From Sediminibacterium sp. (GTDB taxonomy: Bacteria > Bacteroidota > Bacteroidia > B-17B0 > Aurantibacillaceae): DNA of 64,000 nt. The translations under genes were made by a program, and so were the position numbers. Below the pieces are notes generated by a model that was given only the letters and a program-made list of their open reading frames with translations, was not told where the DNA came from and did not search any database. Below, piece after piece: positions 16,757 to 25,735 of the stretch (the first letter of the stretch is position 1; each line of letters begins with the position of its first letter). The stretch covers positions 1 to 64,000 of the forward strand of contig JASGCO010000014.1 in the NCBI GenBank assembly GCA_030054095.1, given 5' to 3'.

Positions 16757-17767
16757 ATGTTTATACCTCGTTTTTGTTTCTACGTTTTATGGGTAAATGT
16801 ATTTGTTTTCTGCCGCACGACTACAAATGCCCAATGTCCAGAAGGAATGTTAACCTCTACAGTTAATCTGGTAAAGAATGGTGATTTTGCATTGGGTAAT
16901 ACCGGTTTTAATAGCGATTACGGTTATTTACTGGACGTAAATTGTGGCAACCACTGGTTACCCGAAGGCATGTATTCGGTTTTGCCGAGTCCGCGTTTAG
17001 CGCATTGTAACTTTGCCGATTTTGGCGATCATACTAACGACAAAAGCGCCATGTTGGTTGTAAACGGGGCTACTATTACCAATCAGGTGGTGTGGCGACA
17101 AACCGTTGCGGTTATGCCAAACACCACCTATTACTTTTCTACCTGGATTGCCAATGCTATTAATGATGCGCCATCGCGTATGGAATTTTCGATAAATGGA
17201 AAATTGCTGGGCGATCCTATTATTGCGCCTCCGGTGGCCGGACAATGGAAACAGTTTTTCACCGTGTGGTTTTCTGGCAATAGCAGTAATGCTGACATCA
17301 GTATTCTAAACAGGAGTACGATTAGTCAGGGCAATGACTTTATTCTGGATGATATTGTGTTTTACACGTGTGAAAAACCGGATTTTTCTGCTCAGTTAAA
17401 AAATGCGGCAGCAGGAAGTATTATTGAACTCAGAAATGTTTTTTTTGAAACCGGGAGCGACGCTATTCTTCCTGCATCGGACGAGCAACTGGGACAACTG
17501 ATTACCTTTCTTAATAAAAATACGGGGCTATACATTGCCCTGTACGGACATACGGATTATATAGGAAATGATAGCGATAATCTTTTACTTTCTGAGAAAC
17601 GTGCCCGGGCGGTTTACAATTTCCTTATAGACAAAGGCATAGCCAAGAGCAGATTAAGTTATAAAGGATTTGGAAAGCAAAAACCCATTGCCACAAATGA
17701 AACCATTGAAGGACGACAAAAAAACAGAAGGGTCGAATTCGTTATTTTAAATAAGCAACAGCCATAA
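16757..17767 (+). CDS. OmpA-family outer-membrane or secreted protein
   Basis: The 336-aa protein has a signal peptide ending near NAQC, a beta-sandwich domain of carbohydrate-binding type (about 15-215, starting NLVKNGDFALG and including TTYYFSTWIAN) and a C-terminal OmpA domain. The latter has FFETGSDAILPAS, GHTDYIGND, LSEKRARAVYNFL and NRRVEF, the peptidoglycan-binding signature with Asp and Arg of the DAP site. The ATG at 16757 puts the signal peptide at the N-terminus; an upstream TTG at 16661 would bury it. It probably anchors the envelope to peptidoglycan while displaying a ligand-binding domain. Confidence 0.85.
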   Translation: MFIPRFCFYVLWVNVFVFCRTTTNAQCPEGMLTSTVNLVKNGDFALGNTGFNSDYGYLLDVNCGNHWLPEGMYSVLPSPRLAHCNFADFGDHTNDKSAMLVVNGATITNQVVWRQTVAVMPNTTYYFSTWIANAINDAPSRMEFSINGKLLGDPIIAPPVAGQWKQFFTVWFSGNSSNADISILNRSTISQGNDFILDDIVFYTCEKPDFSAQLKNAAAGSIIELRNVFFETGSDAILPASDEQLGQLITFLNKNTGLYIALYGHTDYIGNDSDNLLLSEKRARAVYNFLIDKGIAKSRLSYKGFGKQKPIATNETIEGRQKNRRVEFVILNKQQP

Positions 17768-17957
17768 TCGTTCTTGTTCTACGATAAGTTGCGCCGTAAT
17801 AATTGAGAAAGCCGCTTTCGTGCGGTTCGCTATTGCATTGCCTTTACCGCTTAACTATACTTACCGGATCTGTTTTCTATAAAACGTTAATTGTATGTCT
17901 TCATCAAGAGATGCGAACGGTTTGTCAATACTAAAATGTATTTCCATTTCGTGTTTC

Positions 17958-17965
17958 TAACTTTG
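17958..17965 (+). promoter_or_regulatory. Candidate -7 element of the first tandem T9SS protein gene
   Basis: TAACTTTG matches TAnnTTTG at all fixed positions, 45 nt before the ATG at 18011. No TTTG lies at the expected distance upstream, so this is a partial promoter match. Confidence 0.4.
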
Positions 17966-18010
17966 ATTTATTCATGGTTCTTTTCAACTAAAACTTATTC
18001 TATTCTTAAT

Positions 18011-19744
18011 ATGAACAAAATCATTTTTATTCTGGGGCTTTTAGCCATAGCAGTATTAGGCAAAACACAAACGTATAAATCGTATCTTATTCCTGGGCCA
18101 ATTAATAATGGTTCTGGGCTCAGGGTTCCTGCGGGGATTGCACCTCAAACAAAACTGGTTCTAATAACTCATATATCGGCAACAGAGATGGCCTCTTTCC
18201 CTGCCAATCTGCCCATCAGTTCATTTGGTTTTAACTATGTAAATGGCGTTTTATCGTCCGCTCCTGTAACGGGCAGTCTTCAGGTTTACTTTCAGCATAC
18301 TTCAGATCCTTCGTATCAAAAAGGCACCAGCTGGTCAGGCGCCATAAGCGGGATGAACAGTGTGTATAATGGCACCATGGCTATTCCAGCATGCCCTACC
18401 AATACCTATGTTGATGTTCCGTTACCAACTGCCTATACATACACAGGGGGCGCTATGTATATTGCCTATGAGTGGACATGTACGGGACCATACGCTTCTA
18501 ACGCCAATTCTGCCGTGGGAATGCTAAACTGTGATGTGCCTAACTCGTGTTACGCCGCCTACACCAGCTCTAACATAACGCCGGTTAGTATCAGCGGGTC
18601 CAACTTCCGTCCAACGTATCGGCTCGGAACCATAAATACTTACACTAACGAAGCGGAAGTAAAGGGCATTATAAGCCCTGCGCAACTATATACCGCTAAC
18701 AGCAATACTTTACATTCGGTAAAGGCAGAGATAATGAATAATTCTATCGTTGCCCTGAACAACCTTCAGGTTAACCTTTCCGTTAATGGTCTTGTTTCTC
18801 ATACCGACAATGTGGTAATCCCATCTCTGGCCGCTGGAGAATACACTACTGTAACGTTTAGTTCATATACTCTGAATCCGACTGTGAGCGGTGTAAATAC
18901 TATTTCGGTTTCTATTGCGGGAGATGAAAACAACACTAACAATCTTCAAAGCGCCACGCAATCCGTTAACTGCAATACATTAGAATTAGGGTCTCATTTA
19001 CAGCCAGGCAATTTTTTAAACAAACTAGGTTTTGGTCACAGTAGCGGGTACTTTGTCAATAAAACAGCATTTACCAGTCCTACTTCTGTAACAGGAATGA
19101 ACATCGCTATTGCTAACCAAACCACTAATATAGGTAACAGTGTAAGTGGGGTAATTATGACTGCCGGAGGCAGTATTGTAGCGCAGAGTGGGCTTGTTCC
19201 GCTTACAGCTTCAAATATTGGATCGTATGTTGCTTTTAATTTTCCTTCAGCTGTTAATTTAACGGCGAATACGCCTTACTATTATGGTATTTACCAAACT
19301 GCCAACTCGTCTGTTGGCTACTCTCCTTTAGCCCTTACTCCTATGAGTGCGCCAATGCCAATGGAAAATGACTGGTATATGCGTTTTAGTCTTGCGGGGC
19401 CATTACAAAAGATGCCTGCAGCGATGGGAATTCCCGCCGTTGAATTATTGATCCAAGGTTCCTGCGTTCCTCTCGGGTTACCAGAACAAGAAAGACCATC
19501 TACCGCCTCTGTCAGTTGTTTTCCTAATCCGGCAAATTTACAAATGACCATTCAACTTTCAGGAACCGGCACAAACACCAACATTGACATTTTAAATGTT
19601 TTGGGACAAAAGGTTGGCAGTATTAAAGGCGCTAAAGACGGGATGACTTATGATATATCCGGCTTTCGTCCGGGGGTGTACTTTTTAAAAGTGGCAGATA
19701 GTACTCTTAAGAACACTACTTATAAATTTGTAGTGGATAAATAA
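18011..19744 (+). CDS. T9SS-sorted surface protein, tandem copy 1
   Basis: This 577-aa secreted protein has a signal peptide ending near GKTQ, then a beta-rich domain (about 25-210, starting TYKSYLIPGPIN). A CARDB-like Ig module follows (about 215-325, with LQVNLSVNGLVSHTDNVVIPSLAAGEYTTV broken by short loops), then a second beta domain and a T9SS type A sorting domain (CFPNPANLQMTI, then ILNVLGQKVGSIKG, ending GVYFLKVAD). The start at 18011 places the signal at the N-terminus. It is closely similar along its whole length to the next gene. Its function is unknown; adhesion or surface coating is a guess. Confidence 0.85.
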   Translation: MNKIIFILGLLAIAVLGKTQTYKSYLIPGPINNGSGLRVPAGIAPQTKLVLITHISATEMASFPANLPISSFGFNYVNGVLSSAPVTGSLQVYFQHTSDPSYQKGTSWSGAISGMNSVYNGTMAIPACPTNTYVDVPLPTAYTYTGGAMYIAYEWTCTGPYASNANSAVGMLNCDVPNSCYAAYTSSNITPVSISGSNFRPTYRLGTINTYTNEAEVKGIISPAQLYTANSNTLHSVKAEIMNNSIVALNNLQVNLSVNGLVSHTDNVVIPSLAAGEYTTVTFSSYTLNPTVSGVNTISVSIAGDENNTNNLQSATQSVNCNTLELGSHLQPGNFLNKLGFGHSSGYFVNKTAFTSPTSVTGMNIAIANQTTNIGNSVSGVIMTAGGSIVAQSGLVPLTASNIGSYVAFNFPSAVNLTANTPYYYGIYQTANSSVGYSPLALTPMSAPMPMENDWYMRFSLAGPLQKMPAAMGIPAVELLIQGSCVPLGLPEQERPSTASVSCFPNPANLQMTIQLSGTGTNTNIDILNVLGQKVGSIKGAKDGMTYDISGFRPGVYFLKVADSTLKNTTYKFVVDK

Positions 19745-19824
19745 GGACTGCCTCCATGAGCCTGTTTCTTCATTCCTGTCATCTTAAAATAGTTTTCATT
19801 TAATTAGTACTGGTGATATGTTCA

Positions 19825-19860
19825 AGAGTCCCTGCAAATAGGGACTCTGTATTTATTTTT
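19825..19860 (+). terminator. Rho-independent terminator after tandem copy 1
   Basis: A perfect 9-bp stem AGAGTCCCT/AGGGACTCT (19825-19833 and 19840-19848) with a 6-nt loop is followed by GTATTTATTTTT. It lies 81 nt after the stop of the first T9SS protein gene. Confidence 0.75.
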
Positions 19861-20175
19861 AATTTGATGCCGCGACGGGACAGTGCCCCCTTTTAAGATT
19901 AAAAAGTCCTGAGGTAAAAATTTCGAAGAGCATAATTTCGATCCTCCACTATTCGCTTAAACCGCTCGCCAAGAGCATGCGTTTCGAAAAGTACTCGCAC
20001 CGGGTACCTCTTCAAAAAAACACCTGTGTTGTTTGGTTCTGCTCTTCTTGTCCTCATGTTGTCAAGACAATAGCAATATTCGTCAATATTGCTACTTTAC
20101 TCCGGTTTAAATAATTAACTTCGCTTGTTGCCCTTCCTTCTCAGGATCTCTCCACAACTTCTTGATTCTCTTAAC
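19861..20175 (+). promoter_or_regulatory. Leader of tandem copy 2 with inverted repeat and -7 element
   Basis: No gene is seen here. A perfect 10-bp inverted repeat TAGCAATATT-CGTC-AATATTGCTA lies at 20071-20094. TAACTTCG at 20116-20123 is one base from the TAnnTTTG consensus. The inverted repeat is 22 nt upstream of that element, where a regulator could act. Confidence 0.35.
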
Positions 20176-21912
20176 ATGAATAAACTAGTTTTTACTTTAG
20201 TCGTTTTGTCTGCCATACTTGTAGGAAAAGCGCAAACATATAAATCTTATCTGATTCCGGGACCCATTAATACCAGCAACGGAGCGGGAGTTCCCACAGG
20301 TTTCCCATCAGATACCAAACTGGTTTTAATAAGTCATATTTCAGCGGCAGAAATGGCTTCTTTTCCGAATAATTTACCCATCCATTCATTTGGCTTCAAT
20401 TATATAAACGGGGTTTTATCGTCCGCTCCGGTTACCGGAAGCATTCAGGTTTATTTTCAGCACACGTCTGATTCTTCTTATCAAAAAGGGACTAACTGGT
20501 TAAGCGCCATAAACGGAATGAGTAGCGTTTATAATGGTACCATGACTATTCCGTCCTGTCCAACGAACACCTACGTTGACCTTCCGTTCCCCTCCGCCTT
20601 TACTTATACAGGAGGTGCTATGTATATTGCGTATGAGTGGACTTTTACAGGGCCTTATGCCTATGGCAGCGCTATGGGAATGGGGATATCCAATTCTGGC
20701 GTGGCGAGTTCATGTTTCAGTGCCACCACTAATTCTACCATTACACCCCTTACTATAACTGGTTCGGTTTACCGCCCGACATTTCGTTTTGGGACAATTA
20801 ATACGTTTACCAACGATGCTCAGGTATTGAGTATTGTAAGTCCGGCACAATTACACACCAGTAATAGCAACACCTTACATTCCGTAAAAGCGGAAATAAT
20901 GAATAACTCCGCTATTACACAGACTAATCTTCAGGTTAATCTTGTTGTTAACGGCCTTGTATCTCATACCGATAACGTGGTTATTCCTTCTCTGGCTGCC
21001 GGAAACTATACCACGGTAACCTTTAGTTCATACTCGCTGAATCCTTCCGTGAGTGGCGTAAACAGCATTTCGGTGTCTGTTGGAAGTGATGAGGATAACA
21101 CCAACAATCTGAAAATCTGGACACAATCGGTTAGCTGTAATTCGTTGGAATTAGCACCACATTTGCAACCCGGTTCTTTCAACAATAGGATGAACTTCAA
21201 TTATAGTCCTGGCTTTTATATCCTTAACAAACTATTCACTAAAAACCAGCTTCTTCTATCCGGCATGAATATTGCCATTTCGAATGACTCCAGTCATATT
21301 GGTAACACCGTAACAGGTGTCATTCTTAGCTTATCTGGCATGACTTTAGGCCAAAGCAACAGTATTACTCTTACATCGGGAAACATTAACTCGTATGTTA
21401 CGTTTAGTTTTCCCGGCACGGTAAATTTACCTGGTGATACGACTTACTTCTTTGGACTTTACCAACCTGCCAACAACTCCATTCCGTATCCTCCCATAGC
21501 ATTAACACCTACGGGCAACGCTCTGCCAATGGACAACTGGTATCTTTTCTTTTCCACACCCACGCATTTTTTTCACAAAATGCCCTCTTCCATCGGCATT
21601 CCGGCTATTGAATTATTGACGCAAGGCTCATGCCACTTCATTGGTCTAACTGAAAACGTAAAAGAATCTCCTCCTTCGATACGTTGCTTTCCGAATCCCG
21701 CAAGACAGTTAATAACCATCAACCTTACCCGCGTCAGTGCAAACACCAACCTTGATATTTTAAATGTTTTGGGACAAAAGGTTGGCAGCATAAAAGACGC
21801 TACAGATGGCATGAGTTATGACGTATCGGGCTTTAGTCCGGGTGTGTACTTCTTAAAATCAGGAGGCAACTCGTTTAACTCTTCCATCTATAAATTTATG
21901 GTAGTCGAATAA
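20176..21912 (+). CDS. T9SS-sorted surface protein, tandem copy 2
   Basis: This 578-aa protein is a paralogue of the preceding gene, with the same order: signal peptide ending near GKAQ, TYKSYLIPGPIN domain, CARDB-like module, second beta domain and T9SS sorting domain (CFPNPARQLITI, ILNVLGQKVGSIKD). Identity is highest in the first 130 residues, in the CARDB module and in the sorting domain; the region at about 330-500 is most diverged. The ATG at 20176 was chosen because it starts the signal peptide. A tandem duplication followed by divergence of the outer domain is the simplest history. The function is unknown. Confidence 0.85.
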   Translation: MNKLVFTLVVLSAILVGKAQTYKSYLIPGPINTSNGAGVPTGFPSDTKLVLISHISAAEMASFPNNLPIHSFGFNYINGVLSSAPVTGSIQVYFQHTSDSSYQKGTNWLSAINGMSSVYNGTMTIPSCPTNTYVDLPFPSAFTYTGGAMYIAYEWTFTGPYAYGSAMGMGISNSGVASSCFSATTNSTITPLTITGSVYRPTFRFGTINTFTNDAQVLSIVSPAQLHTSNSNTLHSVKAEIMNNSAITQTNLQVNLVVNGLVSHTDNVVIPSLAAGNYTTVTFSSYSLNPSVSGVNSISVSVGSDEDNTNNLKIWTQSVSCNSLELAPHLQPGSFNNRMNFNYSPGFYILNKLFTKNQLLLSGMNIAISNDSSHIGNTVTGVILSLSGMTLGQSNSITLTSGNINSYVTFSFPGTVNLPGDTTYFFGLYQPANNSIPYPPIALTPTGNALPMDNWYLFFSTPTHFFHKMPSSIGIPAIELLTQGSCHFIGLTENVKESPPSIRCFPNPARQLITINLTRVSANTNLDILNVLGQKVGSIKDATDGMSYDVSGFSPGVYFLKSGGNSFNSSIYKFMVVE

Positions 21913-22151
21913 ACAGTTCGCTTCTGCACTTTGTTTTATAGTTAATCTGGTAGCTCTTTCATCCCCCGGTAGTACCCATGCGATAAACACATCTCCTTTG
22001 TCGCATTCAGGAATCAGAAAACCCTTAATAACAGTTTATACATCGTTCTGTTGTCTTTTGGGTTTTCCGGTTCCTTTCCGGTTTATCTGCGTAGTAGGCC
22101 GTGCCCATATTTTAGAGGGCCGTATGGTTCATCAGTTTCACACACTAAAAG
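21913..22151. other. Convergent intergenic region, no clear feature
   Basis: This stretch lies between the second T9SS protein gene and a converging lipoprotein gene. AAAACCC near 22019 and GGGTTTT near 22060 could pair across a long loop, but I see no convincing terminator, gene or repeat. Confidence 0.4.
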
Positions 22152-22580
22152 CTAAAGCCGCTTCAACCATATCAAATAATGTATAGCGGGCTGTGGCCAT
22201 ATTCTGGAAAGCTCGGATCCGTTGACCTCTCCAATAGCGGGTGCATTGTATGGAAGTATTCCGGTAATGTCTCCAAAAGGTGTATTATTGAGTGACAGCC
22301 GGTAACCCGCCGTTACTTTGTAAAGTCGGTAAGCTGCCGGAAATTGATTGTACCTGTAATCCGAACCACTTATAAACTCCAGTGTGTCTGAGCGCGGTAT
22401 TATGGTATGCTCTCCTTTAATCTGATACTGATATAGTATCCATTTTCCGGACAGAACCGTATCTGCTGCCTCATTTGCAGTTATGCTTGCGTAAGGCGAA
22501 CTGCCCGTTGATGTTTTTCCGCATCCAACGGGCAGTAACGAGCATAAAACAATGAGCATCATCCATAGCGGCTTTCTCAT
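22152..22580 (-). CDS. Lipoprotein with lipocalin-like domain
   Basis: A 142-aa lipoprotein starts at the ATG at 22580; its signal sequence ends with the lipobox LLPVGC. The mature part opens with a GKWILYQYQIKG strand and continues as short beta strands (DTLEFISGSDYRYN, GYRLSLNNTP), the pattern of small lipocalin-like domains in Bacteroidota. A longer frame upstream to 22670 would overlap the previous gene and bury the signal. It follows the 506-aa secreted protein gene by 34 nt and is probably cotranscribed. The ligand and role are unknown. Confidence 0.7.
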   Translation of the reverse strand: MRKPLWMMLIVLCSLLPVGCGKTSTGSSPYASITANEAADTVLSGKWILYQYQIKGEHTIIPRSDTLEFISGSDYRYNQFPAAYRLYKVTAGYRLSLNNTPFGDITGILPYNAPAIGEVNGSELSRIWPQPAIHYLIWLKRL

Positions 22581-22614
22581 AAAACCACACCGGATCCATT
22601 GCTTTGCTTCGCTT

Positions 22615-24135
22615 TTATTTAGATGCCGGACAATCGCAATTAGAAGTGATTCCCTGAAAAATTTTACCATTACTTAATTTATTAAAGTAGGCCAGACTTT
22701 TATCCTTTTTACCTACATGGTAATTATCCGTACCATATACGCAGGTCCCTTCTGGTGTTAAAAGAACATAGGCTACATTTAGTTTATCGAAAAAGTAACT
22801 GGACTCCCAATCGGATATAATATTGAACATTACTAATTTATATCCTCTGGCCTGCACCTCCTTGTTTAGCTGATTCTGGAAACGGTTCTGAAGATCCGGT
22901 TTCATGCGCTTTACATCCTGATTGTAATCTTCACTGGCACAGGAAGTACCATACGGCATTTTTGCGCCCTTTTTACCAGTGTAGGTAAACTCTCCGCTGG
23001 CCACCTGTTCTGGCTGCTCTCCTTTTGTTTTGACGAGAATAGTAACCCGCATATCACTTGTCAACTCTTCAGGAAACGTTGATTTTATCCATGCATTAGA
23101 CAGATCGGATGCTTTTGCCGATACCAGTGTCGCCGTTCCGGACGTTTTGAATGTTTCGGTAGTATGAGGCACATGAATTGTGCTTCTCGCCAATTCTCTT
23201 CCTTCGGAAAGAACAATCATCTCGAATGCGCTTTGTCGCTTATCATTAAGGTTTTCGAGTGGCGCGCCATCTTCTGATGTGCTTATAAACTTGTTTAATC
23301 CCTTTGCGGCAAAGAAAAGAAGCTGAATAGGTTCATCCAACGTGAACCGGTTTTTAAATGACTGTGTGCTCCCTTTTGCTTTTTCGTTAATTGCGTTTGC
23401 AAATACCACCTGCGAAATATGCGATTTATGGAAGTCAGAAGTAATTCCTTCGTCTGGTAATGCGTTTATTTTATCCCGTTTTAATTGATTAAGACGGTCA
23501 TTAAACGCTTTTGCCGCAATTACTAACTGTTTCCCAAAACTCTTAGTGTAATCCGCCGTTTTTGCCATGTCCTCTTCTGAAGGCATTTGTTTTTTGGAAA
23601 CCGTGTATAATCCCATGCCATTTGCTACTCCAGAATTATCTCTGTAATAGAAAGAATGAAAATACACACCACGTTGGGCATTGTATAAGAGATAACTGAC
23701 GCGCTCCTCCGGGCAATACCCTTCTGAAAGGTTTTCCAGTGCCACATACACGTCACCATCTACCTTTTGATACTTCTTCCTGAAAGAACGGTCTGTTCCA
23801 TGTATCGTTTCACTTAAAACAAATTCCTTTGAAGAAAGCTGATAGGTATATACCTGAACTAAAAGCATCTTTCCTCCATCTTCCAACATCACGTCCATAT
23901 AACTTTTATTATCGCCATCCAGATCACTATCTGATCCATTAAAAATATAATACCCCTTACTTTGCTTATAAAAAAACCGATTGTCCTTTTCTTCGATTTT
24001 ACCTAAAGCACTTTTAAAGGCCATAGAAGACCCTATACCCCTTGCTAAAGACCCCAGAGCTGTTTGAGCCTGACCGCTCAGTACGAGGATCATCAGGATC
24101 GCTATCGTTACTGCACTTCGTTTCATCTGGTTCAT
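22615..24135 (-). CDS. Secreted protein of unknown function, 506 aa
   Basis: The protein has a signal peptide (GQAQ cleavage region near residue 24, no lipobox Cys) and no domain I can name. Visible features are an Asp-rich SDSDLDGDNKSY near 72-83, which could bind calcium, a charged helical stretch near 190-215 and a Cys pair at the end (NCDC). It lies 11 nt after the preceding lipoprotein gene and belongs to a three-gene cluster of exported proteins downstream of the LytTR regulator. A start three codons later (24126) is equally possible. Confidence 0.7.
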   Translation of the reverse strand: MNQMKRSAVTIAILMILVLSGQAQTALGSLARGIGSSMAFKSALGKIEEKDNRFFYKQSKGYYIFNGSDSDLDGDNKSYMDVMLEDGGKMLLVQVYTYQLSSKEFVLSETIHGTDRSFRKKYQKVDGDVYVALENLSEGYCPEERVSYLLYNAQRGVYFHSFYYRDNSGVANGMGLYTVSKKQMPSEEDMAKTADYTKSFGKQLVIAAKAFNDRLNQLKRDKINALPDEGITSDFHKSHISQVVFANAINEKAKGSTQSFKNRFTLDEPIQLLFFAAKGLNKFISTSEDGAPLENLNDKRQSAFEMIVLSEGRELARSTIHVPHTTETFKTSGTATLVSAKASDLSNAWIKSTFPEELTSDMRVTILVKTKGEQPEQVASGEFTYTGKKGAKMPYGTSCASEDYNQDVKRMKPDLQNRFQNQLNKEVQARGYKLVMFNIISDWESSYFFDKLNVAYVLLTPEGTCVYGTDNYHVGKKDKSLAYFNKLSNGKIFQGITSNCDCPASK

Positions 24136-24146
24136 AGATCAGGTTT

Positions 24147-24704
24147 TTAATGGATGGATTGAATTGCCTTCTTGATTTCATTAAAATAACGGCTACCATC
24201 GTGTCCGGCATTTTTAATAAAATAATACTTGCCATTTTTGATAGCGCCCAGAGAGTAACTGGTATCAACGTTTGTTGCACCGGTCTTACGCCCTTCTGAT
24301 TGTTCTTCCACCAGTACTCCTTTAAAGCCATTCGGGAATTCCAGTTTTTCAATGACCTTTACGCCCTGAGTATTTAACGATGCTTTTAACGCTTCCACGG
24401 TAGCACCATCCGCATCGTTCAACTTTTCAAATAATTGAAGCACAGTAGCCGCTTCTGTTGAATCATTACTTAGTTTAAATCCGGCGTTTATGTCCCTGAT
24501 TCCTTGTATTCCATCGTTCAGCAATACTTCATACTTTTCATAAGAGGTCTTGTACTCGCAAATGGAGTTGCCGGGTAAGGTAATGCCCGACAATCCCACC
24601 TCTTTCAGGTCGAAGCTTTTATCGGGCGATGGTGTTTGCTGCGATGGAGAACAAGCTATTAGTAGCCCTCCGGCAATAATTAATAATGCTGCTGCTTTTT
24701 TCAT
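24147..24704 (-). CDS. Lipoprotein of unknown function, 185 aa
   Basis: The signal sequence ends in the lipobox GLLIAC (Cys 18), so the protein should be lipid-anchored. The mature part has a Ser/Pro linker and then an alternating helix-strand domain (QLFEKLNDADGATVEALKAS, KVIEKLEFPNGFKGVLVEE broken across turns). I do not recognise the family. It is the first gene of a three-gene exported cluster on the minus strand. A candidate -7 element (TATTTTTG, minus strand) lies at 24776-24783. Confidence 0.7.
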   Translation of the reverse strand: MKKAAALLIIAGGLLIACSPSQQTPSPDKSFDLKEVGLSGITLPGNSICEYKTSYEKYEVLLNDGIQGIRDINAGFKLSNDSTEAATVLQLFEKLNDADGATVEALKASLNTQGVKVIEKLEFPNGFKGVLVEEQSEGRKTGATNVDTSYSLGAIKNGKYYFIKNAGHDGSRYFNEIKKAIQSIH

Positions 24705-24983
24705 ATTTACTTTGTCTTAAGCCTACTCTCTTATCGGATTTTCAGCATTCTCCGGACCATAGTGGTTTCCGGAAACAAAAATAAACGCGATGGAGCAGTT
24801 GTTTCCTGACAGATGAATATCCGTTACTGCTATTTGAATATCCGGATACAATGATTGAAGATTCGTTACTGTTCCTTTAGCGAACAGTTTACAAGCGGGC
24901 TTGTTTTACGGAAAGAAAACGGCTTAATTGCTGTAACTACTTTAGAGTCCGGCTCGTGGAAGTGTGGCGTGTGGGCAACCCGG

Positions 24984-25727
24984 TTACTTTTCCAGAAGCA
25001 GAAGAAACTCTTCCTTTTTCCGCACCGCCAGTGGCACTTTCGATTTATCCTTCATCACAATTTGTCCTCCATCTGATTTTAGGTAGTGATCAAAATACAT
25101 CATGTTAATGAGATGTGATTGATGTGTTCTGAAAAAGCCCAGAGGACTTAACGTAGTATCGTATTCTTTGAGTGTGTTTGATACCAGAAGTTTTTGGCCA
25201 TCCATCAGAAAAAACGTTGTGTAATTTTTATCCGCCTCGCAGCGTACAATATCCTGCAGGCTTACCGCGTATAAACGTTCCGCTGTTTTAAGAATAATTT
25301 TCTGTGGTTCATTTGGTTTCCGGCCGTTGCTGAAAAGATTGTTTAACTTCATGTTAAACATATCTTTGTTATAAGACTGTTCTGTTCTTTTAACTGCTTC
25401 TTTCAATTCAAAAGAATCAAGGGGCTTTAAAAGATAATCCATGGCATTAACCCGAAACGCTCTTACGGCATAGTGGTCTTGTCCGGTAATAAAAATAACT
25501 TTAAACGTTAATGGCATCAATTCCTGCAAAAGGTCAAACCCCGATCCGTCAGGCATTTCAATATCCAGAAAAACAAGATCTGGCAATAATTGTCGTATTA
25601 GCATAACGCCACTTTTTACAGAATCCGCCTCTGCAATAACCGCTACGTTATCACAATTTTGACGTATCAAATCTATATTTTTCTTCCGGATTACTTCAAC
25701 ATCCTCAACAACTATGGCTCTTAGCAT
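24984..25727 (-). CDS. LytTR-family response regulator
   Basis: This 247-aa regulator has an N-terminal receiver domain with acidic residues VVEDVE (7-9), phospho-acceptor FLDIEMPDGSG (Asp near 55), the Thr/Ser position FITGQ and the switch Lys in LLKPLD. A C-terminal LytTR DNA-binding domain follows (about 145-245, with ILKTAERLYAVSLQDIV and FFRTHQSHLIN). It lies 8 nt downstream of a LytS-like histidine kinase gene and is its obvious partner. LytTR regulators in Bacteroidota often control envelope genes; the exported cluster just downstream is a candidate target. Confidence 0.95.
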   Translation of the reverse strand: MLRAIVVEDVEVIRKKNIDLIRQNCDNVAVIAEADSVKSGVMLIRQLLPDLVFLDIEMPDGSGFDLLQELMPLTFKVIFITGQDHYAVRAFRVNAMDYLLKPLDSFELKEAVKRTEQSYNKDMFNMKLNNLFSNGRKPNEPQKIILKTAERLYAVSLQDIVRCEADKNYTTFFLMDGQKLLVSNTLKEYDTTLSPLGFFRTHQSHLINMMYFDHYLKSDGGQIVMKDKSKVPLAVRKKEEFLLLLEK

Positions 25728-25735
25728 ATTTTGTT

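Noticed and set aside
17891..18010. Upstream starts for the tandem T9SS protein genes
   Set aside because: They would bury the signal peptides and do not align between the paralogues; the starts at 18011 and 20176 do.
24855..25076. Plus-strand frame upstream of the LytTR gene end
   Set aside because: It overlaps the 3' end of the LytTR regulator gene on the other strand and has no recognisable protein features.
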